64,000 nt of DNA from Bacteroidales bacterium (GTDB lineage: Bacteria > Bacteroidota > Bacteroidia > Bacteroidales > F082): positions 7,835-71,834 of the forward strand of contig JASBYY010000008.1 of the NCBI GenBank assembly GCA_029983675.1, written 5' to 3'. The translations under genes and the position numbers were made by a program. The notes beneath the pieces are model-generated. The model was given only the letters and a program-made list of their open reading frames with translations. It was not told the DNA's origin and searched no databases. Below are positions 43,232-52,150 of the stretch, piece by piece (within the stretch, counting starts at the first letter, position 1; every line of letters begins with the position of its first letter).

Positions 43232-44569
43232 ATGAAACAGAATCACGTTTTTATCCATAATGAGCTTAAGTGGTTGGAATCTGTCGTCATTACCCGTCTG
43301 AAATTATACTTTCAGCAGGAATCCGATTATGCCAGTATTTTTGACATAGTACCGCCTTCAACAGAAAGCGCCGAAGGAGAATACGCCGCGTTCATAGTGA
43401 AAAACAGTTTGGGTTTTGCCGAAAGGGTGTGTTTGATGCTATCATTGGTTCCAACACTGAAACCACAGTTGCTCGATTGCCTGAACATCAAAAACAGCAC
43501 TACAGGGAGTCGTTTTGTTGAATTTGGATGTGTCGAAGCGGAGACAGCCGCCATTCTGTTGCCTACTTTCGAGACGGTGCTCTTTGTGCTGTCTGGCGAT
43601 AACGTGGAGGAAAAAATCAAACATACCAATCTCCTAAGCAAAGGGGTGTTGTTCCACGACAATGTGATATCCTTGCAACGGAGAGAAAGTCAAACGCCAC
43701 AGCATTATTCCGTGTTGCAGCCGTCGTTGTCAACGGTTGAACTCTTGATATACGAAACGCACTATTATCCTGATTTTTCTACATCCTTCCCGGCCTCCCG
43801 CCTGACCACCCAAGCCGAGTGGGGCGATCTTGTCCTTGATGCCAACGTGATGAAGCAAATCAATGAGATAAAAACATGGATAGAATATGGGGAAAGGATC
43901 ATGAAAGAATGGGAGTTGGATCGAAAAATAAAACCCGGCTACCGTGTCTTGTTTCATGGCGCCTCGGGGACAGGAAAGACCTTTACCGCCGCACTTCTCG
44001 GAAAATATACCGGTAAGGAAGTGTATCGGATAGATTTGTCGGCGGTGATATCTAAATATATAGGTGAAACGGAAAAGAATTTGTCCAATATATTTGAGAG
44101 AGCGGAAAACAAAAACTGGATCTTGTTTTTTGATGAGGCGGATGCCCTGTTTGGAAAGCGTACGAATATCAACGATTCACATGATAGGTATGCTAATCAG
44201 GAAATCTCTTTCTTGTTGCAACGAATTGAGAACTATAACGGATTGGTCGTCTTGTCAACAAACTTGAAAAGAAATATCGACGAGGCATTTACAAGAAGGT
44301 TCCAGAGCATCATACAGTTTCCTATTCCCAAAGCAAAAGAACGCCTTTTGATCTGGCAAAAGACGTTTTCGCTGCATACTCGCTTGGATGAAAGCGTTGA
44401 TTTGGAGAAGATAGCAACAAAATACGACCTTTCAGGCGGCTCCATTGTCAATGTGGTGCAGTATTGTTCACTCATGGCAATGAAACGTGGCGGTAATGTC
44501 ATTGTTTACAATGATTTGATAGAAGGGGTCAGGAAAGAGTTTCAGAAAGAAGGAATAACCATTTCGTAA
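43232..44569 (+). CDS. AAA+ ATPase of the injection system (Pvc15/Afp15-like)
   Basis: A 445-residue protein, the last gene of the run. Walker A GASGTGKT is at residues 243-250, Walker B ILFFDEAD at about 297-304, then the sensor STNLKRNIDEAF and the arginine-finger segment FTRRFQSIIQFPIP. The N-terminal 200 residues are a variable domain. Afp15/Pvc15 are hexameric ATPases needed for assembly or cargo loading, not for firing. It is 12 bases after the CIS_TMP gene. No clear terminator follows. Confidence 0.94.
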   Translation: MKQNHVFIHNELKWLESVVITRLKLYFQQESDYASIFDIVPPSTESAEGEYAAFIVKNSLGFAERVCLMLSLVPTLKPQLLDCLNIKNSTTGSRFVEFGCVEAETAAILLPTFETVLFVLSGDNVEEKIKHTNLLSKGVLFHDNVISLQRRESQTPQHYSVLQPSLSTVELLIYETHYYPDFSTSFPASRLTTQAEWGDLVLDANVMKQINEIKTWIEYGERIMKEWELDRKIKPGYRVLFHGASGTGKTFTAALLGKYTGKEVYRIDLSAVISKYIGETEKNLSNIFERAENKNWILFFDEADALFGKRTNINDSHDRYANQEISFLLQRIENYNGLVVLSTNLKRNIDEAFTRRFQSIIQFPIPKAKERLLIWQKTFSLHTRLDESVDLEKIATKYDLSGGSIVNVVQYCSLMAMKRGGNVIVYNDLIEGVRKEFQKEGITIS

Positions 44570-44666
44570 ACTGCATGCGTTAGGGGGCAAAATTCCTAGG
44601 TTGTACTTTTTTTTCGGGTTTTATTCGAGTTTCAGTAACGACATAGACGGTGGTGTGTCCTTTTTC

Positions 44667-44696
44667 TTGCACGTTTGAAAAAAATGACTATATTTG
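44667..44696 (+). promoter_or_regulatory. promoter for the 109-residue ORF
   Basis: TTG at 44667-44669, 19 bases, then TATATTTG at 44689-44696. It supports a start at 44726 rather than at the upstream in-frame ATG (44675). It also shows that this gene is separate from the injection system operon. Confidence 0.6.
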
Positions 44697-44725
44697 TAGC
44701 ATTAAACCTGATAAACCCTTATGCT

Positions 44726-45055
44726 ATGAATTACGATGCAAAACCAGTCCGAATTCTTTATGACGATGCGAAGCTTAAAGAAAAAATCATGGTGGGGATT
44801 GCCGGTCGCGACGCTACGCTTGGGATCACTTTCGTCAACCTTTGCTACCAGCTTTTACAGTTGGCCATCCAAGAACACATGCTTGAAGACCCCGATAACA
44901 CGATTTACACGAATGATGAGATTTCGCCCGAAGATCAAGTCCGAGTCAGTCGCCTTCTGTGGGAACTGATTTGGGACCGCAAAGTGTTTTTGCTGTTCGG
45001 CCGCAGCTCTTTGCTGGGTTTAAGCAACGGCGAGGATAGGTTTGTGAAATATTGA
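44726..45055 (+). CDS. hypothetical protein, 109 residues
   Basis: It starts MNYDAKPVRILYDDAKLKEK and runs through VGIAGRDATLGITFVNLCYQ and LLQLAIQEHM to WDRKVFLLFGRSSLLG. It has no signal peptide or membrane helix; it appears mixed alpha/beta, acidic and probably cytoplasmic. I do not recognise the family. It sits alone between the injection system and the str operon with its own promoter. Its codon use looks like that of the neighbouring ribosomal genes, so it is probably a resident gene, not cargo. Confidence 0.65.
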   Translation: MNYDAKPVRILYDDAKLKEKIMVGIAGRDATLGITFVNLCYQLLQLAIQEHMLEDPDNTIYTNDEISPEDQVRVSRLLWELIWDRKVFLLFGRSSLLGLSNGEDRFVKY

Positions 45056-45348
45056 CGAGCGAATCCCGATGGTGGTCGGCGTAATTTGTCGGCGTGCTTC
45101 GGGTAATTAGGCACCCGCAGTGGCGTTTATGTTTTGTGTCGATGGAAATTGTGTCTCTTCACAATGGGTGAAATCGAGTAGAATATGCGTAGCTTTTGCA
45201 TATTGATGGTGCGGCAAAATGTGTTTGGGGCTGATGATGATTTTGTTGCTATTATTATAAACAACTGATAATCAACATATAAATAAAATCATCGAATTTT
45301 TTTGCAGAAAAAAAGCATAAAAAGGTATCTTGGTATTGAAAAATGTAG

Positions 45349-45356
45349 TACTTTTG
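45349..45356 (+). promoter_or_regulatory. probable promoter of the str operon
   Basis: TACTTTTG followed by CCGC, a perfect TAnnTTTG. The -33 region holds only a TTGG 16 bases upstream. Nothing else is supported between 45056 and here; that stretch is AT-rich and has a CAACTGATAATCAAC motif near 45264. Confidence 0.5.
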
Positions 45357-45617
45357 CCGCGCTGAAAAAGTTTGAAGGTTTATCCTTTGAAAATGATATA
45401 GTTAGGGACCTGATAAGTTAAACGTTAGAGGTTTCTACGCGATGTAAAACTTTATAAATCAATTGATTTGTTGCATCGCGGGTTTAATGAGAAGGCTGGA
45501 ATACGGCCATCATTTTCCCTCACTACATCTCGAAAAGTACGGATTTTCAAGCAATTTTGGTTTGAATTGGATAAATAATGTTCAAAAAAGGTATAGATAA
45601 ACTAATAATTAAACAAA
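45357..45617 (+). promoter_or_regulatory. 260-nt 5' leader of rpsL with an inverted repeat
   Basis: A long untranslated leader between the -7 box and rpsL. CGCGATG (45438-45444) can pair with CATCGCG (45474-45480) around a 29-base AT-rich loop. Long leaders before ribosomal operons often bind a ribosomal protein for feedback control; no known S7 or other site was recognised. No ORF is supported. Confidence 0.4.
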
Positions 45618-46007
45618 ATGCCGACTATTCAACAGTTAGTGCGCAAAGGGCGCCAGAATTTGATCTATCAGAGTAAGTCGCCTGCTTTGGATGCATGTCC
45701 TCAGCGTCGTGGCGTTTGTGTGCGTGTGTACACAACCACTCCTAAGAAGCCTAATTCGGCCATGAGAAAGGTTGCTAGGGTGAGATTGACGAACCAGAAG
45801 GAAGTCAACGCATACATCCCGGGCGAAGGTCACAACTTGCAGGAACACTCTATCGTCATGATTAGAGGAGGCCGTGTGAAGGATCTTCCGGGTGTCCGTT
45901 ATCACATTGTCCGCGGTGCATTGGATACCAGCGGTGTCGATGGCAGAAGACAGCGTCGTTCGAAATACGGTGCGAAACGACCGAAACAGGCTGCTGTAAA
46001 GAAATAA
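45618..46007 (+). CDS. rpsL: 30S ribosomal protein S12
   Basis: 129 residues, first gene of the str operon. The decoding-site loop TPKKPNSAMRKVARVRL and the RVKDLPGVRYHIVRG loop are intact. The lysines where streptomycin-resistance changes occur are wild type, and the Asp that RimO methylthiolates (KDLPG) is present. Confidence 0.99.
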   Translation: MPTIQQLVRKGRQNLIYQSKSPALDACPQRRGVCVRVYTTTPKKPNSAMRKVARVRLTNQKEVNAYIPGEGHNLQEHSIVMIRGGRVKDLPGVRYHIVRGALDTSGVDGRRQRRSKYGAKRPKQAAVKK

Positions 46008-46037
46008 TAGTCAATTCGTTAATAAAGACTTTACGAG

Positions 46038-46505
46038 ATGAGAAAAGCTAAACCAAAGAAGAGAATCATCCTTCCCGATCCGAAGTACAACGATGTGCTG
46101 GTCACGAAGTTTGTGAACAACATCATGCTCGAGGGCAAGAAGAATCTGGCTTATTCGATTTTTTACCAGGCCATGGAAATCGTTGAAAACAAACTCAACG
46201 AGAATCCTGTAGAGGTTTGGAAAAAGGCTTTGACCAACGTCACGCCTCAGGTCGAAGTGCGTAGCCGTCGTATCGGTGGCGCCACTTTCCAGATTCCCTC
46301 TGAAATCCGTCCTTCACGCAAACAGTCGATAGGCATGAAAAACTTGATCGGTTATGCCCGCAAACGCCACGAGAAATCCATGGCCATGAAGCTCGCATCC
46401 GAAATCATGCAGGCCTATAAGGAAGAAGGTTCCGCTTTCAAGAGAAAAGAAGAAATCCACAGAATGGCAGATGCCAACAAGGCATTCTCGCACTTCAGAT
46501 TCTAA
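46038..46505 (+). CDS. rpsG: 30S ribosomal protein S7
   Basis: 155 residues. It binds the 3' major domain of 16S rRNA and starts head assembly. VEVRSRRIGGATFQIPSEIR and AFSHFRF at the C-terminus are typical. 30 bases after rpsL; in E. coli S7 represses this operon. Confidence 0.99.
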   Translation: MRKAKPKKRIILPDPKYNDVLVTKFVNNIMLEGKKNLAYSIFYQAMEIVENKLNENPVEVWKKALTNVTPQVEVRSRRIGGATFQIPSEIRPSRKQSIGMKNLIGYARKRHEKSMAMKLASEIMQAYKEEGSAFKRKEEIHRMADANKAFSHFRF

Positions 46506-46526
46506 TATAGAAAACAGCATTGTATT

Positions 46527-48644
46527 ATGGCTAACGAACAGGATAATATGAACAAACTGAGCCTTACTCGTAATATCGGCATCATGGCACACATTGATGC
46601 GGGTAAGACGACTACGACTGAGCGTATCCTGTATTATTCTGGACGCAACCGCAAGCTGGGAGAGGTTCACGATGGCGCAGCCACCATGGACTGGATGGTA
46701 CAGGAGCAGGAGCGTGGCATCACCATTACTTCTGCCGCTACAACGGTGTTCTGGCGTTTGAACGACAACACCTATAAGATTAATATCATCGATACTCCTG
46801 GTCACGTTGACTTCACCGTCGAAGTGGAGCGCTCGCTGCGCATCCTCGACGGAGCCATCGCCATTTTCTGTGCCGTCGGCGGTGTTGAACCCCAATCCGA
46901 AACCGTTTGGCATCAGGCCAATAAGTATAAAGTGCCGCGCATCTGCTATGTCAATAAGATGGACCGCGTTGGTGCCGACTTTTTCAAGGTCGTTGATCAG
47001 ATTAGCGACCGTCTCTACGCCAATCCTGTACCTTTACAGCTACCCATTGGCAGTGAAGACACTTTCTGCGGTGTGGTCGATTTGATCAAGAATAAGGCGT
47101 TTGCCCGGGAAGAGGCCGACAATGGCATGACCATCGTCGAAGTCGAAATCCCCGACGAGATGAAGGATATGGTGGCGGAATACCGCGCAAAGCTTCTTGA
47201 AGGTGCGGCAGAAGATAATGAAGACCTGTTCAACAAGTTCATCGAAGACCCCGACAGCATCACCGAGGCCGAACTGATCGAGCAAATCCGCAAGGAGACG
47301 CTCGAGCTCAGGATTTGCCCCGTCATGTGCGGATCGTCCTTCAAGAACAAAGGTGTTCAGTCGCTTCTCGATGCAGTGGTCAACTACTTGCCGAATCCGC
47401 TCGACATCGACCATGTCGTCGGAATCAATCCTAAAACCGAAGAGGAGGAGGTCCGTCCTTCCGATCCTAACGCCCCTTTCTGTGCCTTGGCATTCAAGAT
47501 CGCTACCGATCCTTTTGTGGGTCGTCTGGCATTCTTTCGTGTCTATTCGGGCACACTCAAGGCAGGGTCGTACGTGCTGAACGCCTCGACGGGAAAGAAA
47601 GAACGCATCTCGAAGATCCTTCAGATGCATGCCAACAAGCAGAATCCGCTTGAAGAGATTTCGGCTGGCGACATTGGCGCCGCTGTTGGCTTCAAACAGA
47701 TTCGCACCGGCGATACGCTTACCGTTGAAAACAAGCCGTTGGTTTTGGAGAACATCAAGTTCCCCGATCCGGTGGTGAATATCGCTATTGAGCCTAAGGC
47801 TACGGCTGACATCGACAAACTCGACCAGTCGCTGGCCAAACTTCTTGAAGAAGATCCAACGCTTTTCGTGCATACAGACGAAACCTCAGGTCAGATCATC
47901 TTGTCGGGAATGGGCGAACTTCACCTTGATATCATTATGGACCGCCTCAGAAGAGAGTTCGGCGTAGCCGTCAACTCAGGCCGTCCTCAGGTTGCCTACA
48001 AGGAAGCCTTTACTCAAACTATTCAGCACCGCGAAGTCTATAAGAAACAGACAGGCGGAAAAGGTAAGTTCGCAGATATTGAGTTCACCATGGGTCCGGC
48101 CGATGAAGGTTTCAGCGGTTTGCAGTTTGTCGATGCAGTGAAAGGCGGCGATATCCCGCGCGAGTTCATTCCATCGGTCGAAAAGGGATTCAAGAATGCC
48201 ATGTTGAATGGCGTGCTGGCGGGTTTTCCAGTCGAGAGCCTGAAGGTGACACTCACCGACGGTTCGTTCCATCCGGTAGATAGCGATGCCTTGTCGTTTG
48301 AGACAGCTGCCCGTTTCGCCTTTAGAGAGGCAGGTAAGAAAGCCGGTGCCGTACTTCTTGAACCCATCATGCACGTCGAGATACACTGTCCCGACGAGTA
48401 TATTGGCGATGTTACGGGCGACTTGAACAAGAAACGCTCCATCCTTCGCGAAGTACGTGCCGAAATCGGCTATCAGATTATCGTCGCTGATGTTCCGTTG
48501 GCGGAAATGTTCGGCTATATCACCACGTTGCGTACGCTTTCGTCAGGCCGTGCCAACTATAATATGGAATTCAGCCATTATACACCTGTACCCGAGGCAC
48601 TTGCCGAAGTCGTGGTGAAGAAGGCAAAAGGTATGATAATATAA
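46527..48644 (+). CDS. fusA: elongation factor G
   Basis: 705-residue translocation GTPase. G1 AHIDAGKTTT, G2/G3 segment ERGITITSAATT and DTPGHVDF, G4 NKMDRVGADF. Domain IV (KGKFADIEFTMGPA) and domain V (GYITTLRTLSSGRANY) are complete, so it is canonical EF-G and not a TetM-like protection protein. tuf does not follow, as is usual in Bacteroidota. Confidence 0.99.
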   Translation: MANEQDNMNKLSLTRNIGIMAHIDAGKTTTTERILYYSGRNRKLGEVHDGAATMDWMVQEQERGITITSAATTVFWRLNDNTYKINIIDTPGHVDFTVEVERSLRILDGAIAIFCAVGGVEPQSETVWHQANKYKVPRICYVNKMDRVGADFFKVVDQISDRLYANPVPLQLPIGSEDTFCGVVDLIKNKAFAREEADNGMTIVEVEIPDEMKDMVAEYRAKLLEGAAEDNEDLFNKFIEDPDSITEAELIEQIRKETLELRICPVMCGSSFKNKGVQSLLDAVVNYLPNPLDIDHVVGINPKTEEEEVRPSDPNAPFCALAFKIATDPFVGRLAFFRVYSGTLKAGSYVLNASTGKKERISKILQMHANKQNPLEEISAGDIGAAVGFKQIRTGDTLTVENKPLVLENIKFPDPVVNIAIEPKATADIDKLDQSLAKLLEEDPTLFVHTDETSGQIILSGMGELHLDIIMDRLRREFGVAVNSGRPQVAYKEAFTQTIQHREVYKKQTGGKGKFADIEFTMGPADEGFSGLQFVDAVKGGDIPREFIPSVEKGFKNAMLNGVLAGFPVESLKVTLTDGSFHPVDSDALSFETAARFAFREAGKKAGAVLLEPIMHVEIHCPDEYIGDVTGDLNKKRSILREVRAEIGYQIIVADVPLAEMFGYITTLRTLSSGRANYNMEFSHYTPVPEALAEVVVKKAKGMII

Positions 48645-48672
48645 AACAAAGAAACTAATAAATACAATTATT

Positions 48673-48978
48673 GTGAGCCAGAGAATTAGAATCAAATTGA
48701 AGTCACACGACCATAACTTGGTTGACAAGTCGGCCGAAAAGATCGTGAAAACGATCAAGTTGACAGGTGCCGTCGTCAGCGGTCCTATTCCGCTTCCGAC
48801 GAACAAGAAGATCTACACCGTTCTGCGTTCGACGTTCGTTCACAAGAAATCGAGAGAACAATTCGAGCTTTCGACCCACAAGCGCATGCTCGACATCTAC
48901 AACTCGACTTCGCAGACCATCGACGCACTGATGAAACTGGAACTCCCCAGTGGTGTGGAAGTAGAAATTAAATTGTAA
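48673..48978 (+). CDS. rpsJ: 30S ribosomal protein S10
   Basis: 101 residues with a GTG start (48673), required because no ATG fits the conserved SQRIRIKLKSHDHNLVD beginning. It also acts as NusE in antitermination. It opens the S10 block, 28 bases after fusA with no terminator, so str and S10 are joined. Confidence 0.98.
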   Translation: MSQRIRIKLKSHDHNLVDKSAEKIVKTIKLTGAVVSGPIPLPTNKKIYTVLRSTFVHKKSREQFELSTHKRMLDIYNSTSQTIDALMKLELPSGVEVEIKL

Positions 48979-49013
48979 AACTATCTAGTACAAATTATTA
49001 AAGCTAAAGTAGC

Positions 49014-49643
49014 ATGTCAGGATTACTAGGAAAAAAGATTGGGATGACAAGCATCTATGACGAAGCTGGAAAAATGGTTCCGGTCACCGTCATCGAGGCC
49101 GGCCCTTGTGTGGTCACCCAAATCAGGACAAAGGAGAAGGACGGTTATGACGCTATCCAGTTGGGATTTGAAGAGAAGAAGCTGAAGCACGCTTCGAAAG
49201 CCGAGCAAGGTCACTTTGCCAAGGCCAACACGACTCCCAAGAAGTTCGTGCGCGAGTTCTCGCGTTTCGAATCTGGCCGCAGAAAAGAACTAGGCGAGAC
49301 CTTAACCGTCGATGTGTTCATGGAAGGCGAATTTATCGATGTCTCCGGCATCAGCAAAGGTAAAGGCTTCCAGGGCGTAGTGAAACGTCATCATTTTGCT
49401 GGCGTTGGACAACAGACTCACGGTCAACACAACCGTTTGAGAAAGCCGGGTGCTATCGGCGCCTGCGCTTATCCCGCAAGAGTGTTCAAAGGCTTGCGCA
49501 TGGCAGGCCAGATGGGCAATAAGAAAGTGAAAGTGATCAATCTTCAGATCATGAAGATTGTGTCGGAGAAAAACTTGTTAGTGGTGAAAGGCGCTGTTCC
49601 TGGCCACAATAACGGATACTTAATGTTAGAAAGATGGAGCTAA
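49014..49643 (+). CDS. rplC: 50S ribosomal protein L3
   Basis: 209 residues. GLLGKKIGMTSIYDEAGKMV at the start, and the peptidyl-transferase-reaching loop near KGKGFQGVVKRHHFAGVGQ with a Gln that can be methylated by PrmB. The end overlaps rplD by 10 bp. Confidence 0.99.
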   Translation: MSGLLGKKIGMTSIYDEAGKMVPVTVIEAGPCVVTQIRTKEKDGYDAIQLGFEEKKLKHASKAEQGHFAKANTTPKKFVREFSRFESGRRKELGETLTVDVFMEGEFIDVSGISKGKGFQGVVKRHHFAGVGQQTHGQHNRLRKPGAIGACAYPARVFKGLRMAGQMGNKKVKVINLQIMKIVSEKNLLVVKGAVPGHNNGYLMLERWS

Positions 49644-50269
49644 ACGTTTATAAGATTAATGGCGAAGATACCGGCCGCAAGGTTCAGTTGAACGACAGCA
49701 TTTATGCTATCGAACCCAACGAGCATGTCATGTATCTGGCAGTGAGACAATATCTTGCCGACCAACGCCAAGGTACCCACAAGTCAAAGGAACGCAGTGA
49801 AATGTCTGGCAGCACCCGCAAGCTCTTCCGTCAGAAGGGAACCGGCGGTGCCCGTCGCGGCGACATCAACTCGCCACTGCTCAGAGGCGGTGCCCGTGTT
49901 TTCGGACCCAAACCTCGCGACTATCGTTTCAAACTCAACAAGAAAGTGAAGGAACTGGCCCGCAGATCAGCTTTATCGGCCAAAGTGATGGACCACGAGC
50001 TTATCGTTGTCGAAGACTTCACGTTCGATACTATCAAGACCAAGCAGATGGTGGAAGTCTTGAACAACTTCAAGGTCAATGGAAGCAGAAACACTTTCGT
50101 GTTTGCCGAACCCGACAGAAACGTCGTCCTCTCGGCTCGCAACATCCAGCGCACCAAGGTTGTTTTGGCCCGTAATCTGAATACTTATGATATTCTGAAC
50201 ACCAAGAAGATCTTCGTTTGCGAGAGCGCGCTCAAACCTATCGATGAGATTCTCGGAAGAGTAATTTAA
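49634..50269 (+). CDS. rplD: 50S ribosomal protein L4
   Basis: 211 residues. The exit-tunnel loop KLFRQKGTGGARRGDINSPL is intact. In E. coli L4 is the autoregulator of the S10 operon. The start codon lies inside the rplC end. Confidence 0.99.
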   Translation: MELNVYKINGEDTGRKVQLNDSIYAIEPNEHVMYLAVRQYLADQRQGTHKSKERSEMSGSTRKLFRQKGTGGARRGDINSPLLRGGARVFGPKPRDYRFKLNKKVKELARRSALSAKVMDHELIVVEDFTFDTIKTKQMVEVLNNFKVNGSRNTFVFAEPDRNVVLSARNIQRTKVVLARNLNTYDILNTKKIFVCESALKPIDEILGRVI

Positions 50270-50288
50270 CCCTAAAAAGACACGAAAG

Positions 50289-50579
50289 ATGATTATCATA
50301 AAGAAACCGGTTATCACGGAAAAGATGACAGCGATTAGCGAGAAGCTGAATCGTTATGCTTTTGTGGTTGACAATCGTGCCAATAAGTACCAGATCAAGC
50401 AAGCTATCGAAGAGCTTTACGGTGTGAAGGTCACTGACGTCAACACAATGAATTATACAGGCAAGTCGAGGACACGCTACACGAAGACGGGCATTACCAG
50501 AGGTAAGAAATCCGATTTCAAAAAGGCTATCGTGACTTTGGCTGAAGGTGAAACAATCGACTTTTATAGCAATATCTGA
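50289..50579 (+). CDS. rplW: 50S ribosomal protein L23
   Basis: 96 residues. IIKKPVITEKMTAISEKLNR then NKYQIKQAIEELYGVKVTDV. It forms part of the tunnel exit where trigger factor and SRP dock. Confidence 0.99.
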   Translation: MIIIKKPVITEKMTAISEKLNRYAFVVDNRANKYQIKQAIEELYGVKVTDVNTMNYTGKSRTRYTKTGITRGKKSDFKKAIVTLAEGETIDFYSNI

Positions 50580-50581
50580 AA

Positions 50582-51406
50582 ATGGCATTAAAGAAATATA
50601 AACCAACGACCCCGGGTCAACGCTTCAAGGTTCTTAGTGCGTTTGACGAAATCACGACCAGCAAGCCTGAAAAGTCATTGCTTGCACCTAAGAAAAGTAC
50701 GGGAGGTCGTAACTCCAGTGTCAGAATGACGGTGCGTCACATCGGTGGTGGCCACAAACAGAAATACAGAATCATTGACTTCAAGCGCGATAAGGACGGT
50801 ATTCCGGGTGTCGTGAAGACCATTGAATATGATCCGAACCGCACGGCTCGCATAGCCCTTGTGTTCTACAAGGACGGCGAAAAACGCTACATCATCGCCC
50901 CTGCCGGCCTCAAGGTGGGTCAGGAAATCATCTCTGGCAAAGGCATTCAGCCGAATGTTGGAAACGCCATGTTTTTGAGTGAAGTGCCTTTCGGCACGAT
51001 CATTCACAACATCGAGCTTCGTCCCGGTCAAGGTGCCAAGATGGCAAGAAGCGCTGGTTCGTATGCACAGCTCATGTCGCGTGACGACAAGTATGCCATC
51101 CTGAAGATGCCTTCGGGAGAAACCCGCATGATTTTACAAGCATGTAAGGCCACTATCGGTTCGGTATCGAATGGCGAACACAACCTCGAGAAGTCGGGCA
51201 AAGCCGGACGTAGCCGCTGGTTGGGTCGTCGTCCCCGTGTCCGTGGCGTAGCCATGAACCCCGTTGATCACCCGATGGGTGGTGGTGAAGGCCGTGCCTC
51301 CGGTGGCCAGCCGCGTTCCCGCAAGGGTCTGCCGGCCAAGGGCTACAAGACTCGTTCGCCGAAGGCTGCTTCAAGCAAGTACATTATCGAAAGAAGAAAG
51401 AAGTAA
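50582..51406 (+). CDS. rplB: 50S ribosomal protein L2
   Basis: 274 residues, 2 bases after rplW. GRNSSVRMTVRHIGGGHKQK near the start and the catalytic-centre-facing GVAMNPVDHPMGGGEGRASG near the end, with the conserved His. Confidence 0.99.
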   Translation: MALKKYKPTTPGQRFKVLSAFDEITTSKPEKSLLAPKKSTGGRNSSVRMTVRHIGGGHKQKYRIIDFKRDKDGIPGVVKTIEYDPNRTARIALVFYKDGEKRYIIAPAGLKVGQEIISGKGIQPNVGNAMFLSEVPFGTIIHNIELRPGQGAKMARSAGSYAQLMSRDDKYAILKMPSGETRMILQACKATIGSVSNGEHNLEKSGKAGRSRWLGRRPRVRGVAMNPVDHPMGGGEGRASGGQPRSRKGLPAKGYKTRSPKAASSKYIIERRKK

Positions 51407-51424
51407 TTTAATCAGGAAAATATT

Positions 51425-51703
51425 ATGAGTCGTTCATTAAAAAAAGGTCCATACATCCATTATAAACTCCTCCAAAGAGTGATGGAAAATGTTGAAAGCG
51501 GCAAGAAAACCGTCATCAAGACATGGTCGAGGGCATCTATGATTTCTCCTGATTTCGTGGGTCAAACCATTGCCGTCCACAACGGAAACAAGTTCATTCC
51601 TGTTTACGTCACGGAAAACATGGTGGGGCACAAATTAGGCGAATTCGCACCGACGCGTATCTTCAGAGGTCATGCCGGTAACAAAGATAAAGGTAACAAG
51701 TAA
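51425..51703 (+). CDS. rpsS: 30S ribosomal protein S19
   Basis: 92 residues. SRSLKKGPYIHYKLLQRV, then WSRASMISPDFVGQTIAVHN and HKLGEFAPTR. Normal length, head domain protein near S13. Confidence 0.99.
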   Translation: MSRSLKKGPYIHYKLLQRVMENVESGKKTVIKTWSRASMISPDFVGQTIAVHNGNKFIPVYVTENMVGHKLGEFAPTRIFRGHAGNKDKGNK

Positions 51704-51715
51704 AAACAGGTAACA

Positions 51716-52141
51716 ATGGGAGCTAGAAAACACAATAGGGCGGAAGCCATTAAAGAAGCCCGCAAGTCTGTTGCCATAGCGCATCTGAACAACGTTCCGA
51801 CGTCACCCTACAAGATGCGTTTGGTAGCTGATATGATCAGAGGTATGAAGATCGAGCTTGCACTGCATGCCTTGCAATACTCTTCCAAGGAAGCTTCGAA
51901 CAAGCTGTACAAGCTGTTGCGTTCGGCCATAGCCAACTGGGAAGCGAAGAACGAAGGTAAACGTGTTGAAGACAGCAATCTGTACGTGAAGGAGATATGG
52001 GTTGACGAAGGCAGGACGCTGAAACGCATCCACACCGCACCCCACGGCCGTGCCATGCACATCCGCAAACGTTCGAATCACGTTACCATCATTGTAGATA
52101 GCAGAATTGCTAGCGTAGAAACAGAGTTGGAGAATAAATAA
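51716..52141 (+). CDS. rplV: 50S ribosomal protein L22
   Basis: 141 residues, longer than the E. coli protein at both ends as in other Bacteroidota. VPTSPYKMRLVADMIRGMKI and the tunnel loop GRTLKRIHTAPHGRAMHIRK, where macrolide-resistance changes occur; it looks unmodified. Confidence 0.98.
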   Translation: MGARKHNRAEAIKEARKSVAIAHLNNVPTSPYKMRLVADMIRGMKIELALHALQYSSKEASNKLYKLLRSAIANWEAKNEGKRVEDSNLYVKEIWVDEGRTLKRIHTAPHGRAMHIRKRSNHVTIIVDSRIASVETELENK

Positions 52142-52150
52142 GTTAGAATA

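Noticed and set aside
21948..44569. Type VI secretion system or prophage tail as an alternative identity
   Set aside because: No TssJLM, TssB/C pair or ClpV is present, and no capsid, portal or terminase genes. DUF4255, DUF4157, CIS_TMP and a Pvc15-like ATPase point to the eCIS class.
44570..44640. Possible terminator after the AAA+ ATPase gene
   Set aside because: There is a T run near 44609 but only a weak CCTAGG palindrome before it, so a stem could not be supported.
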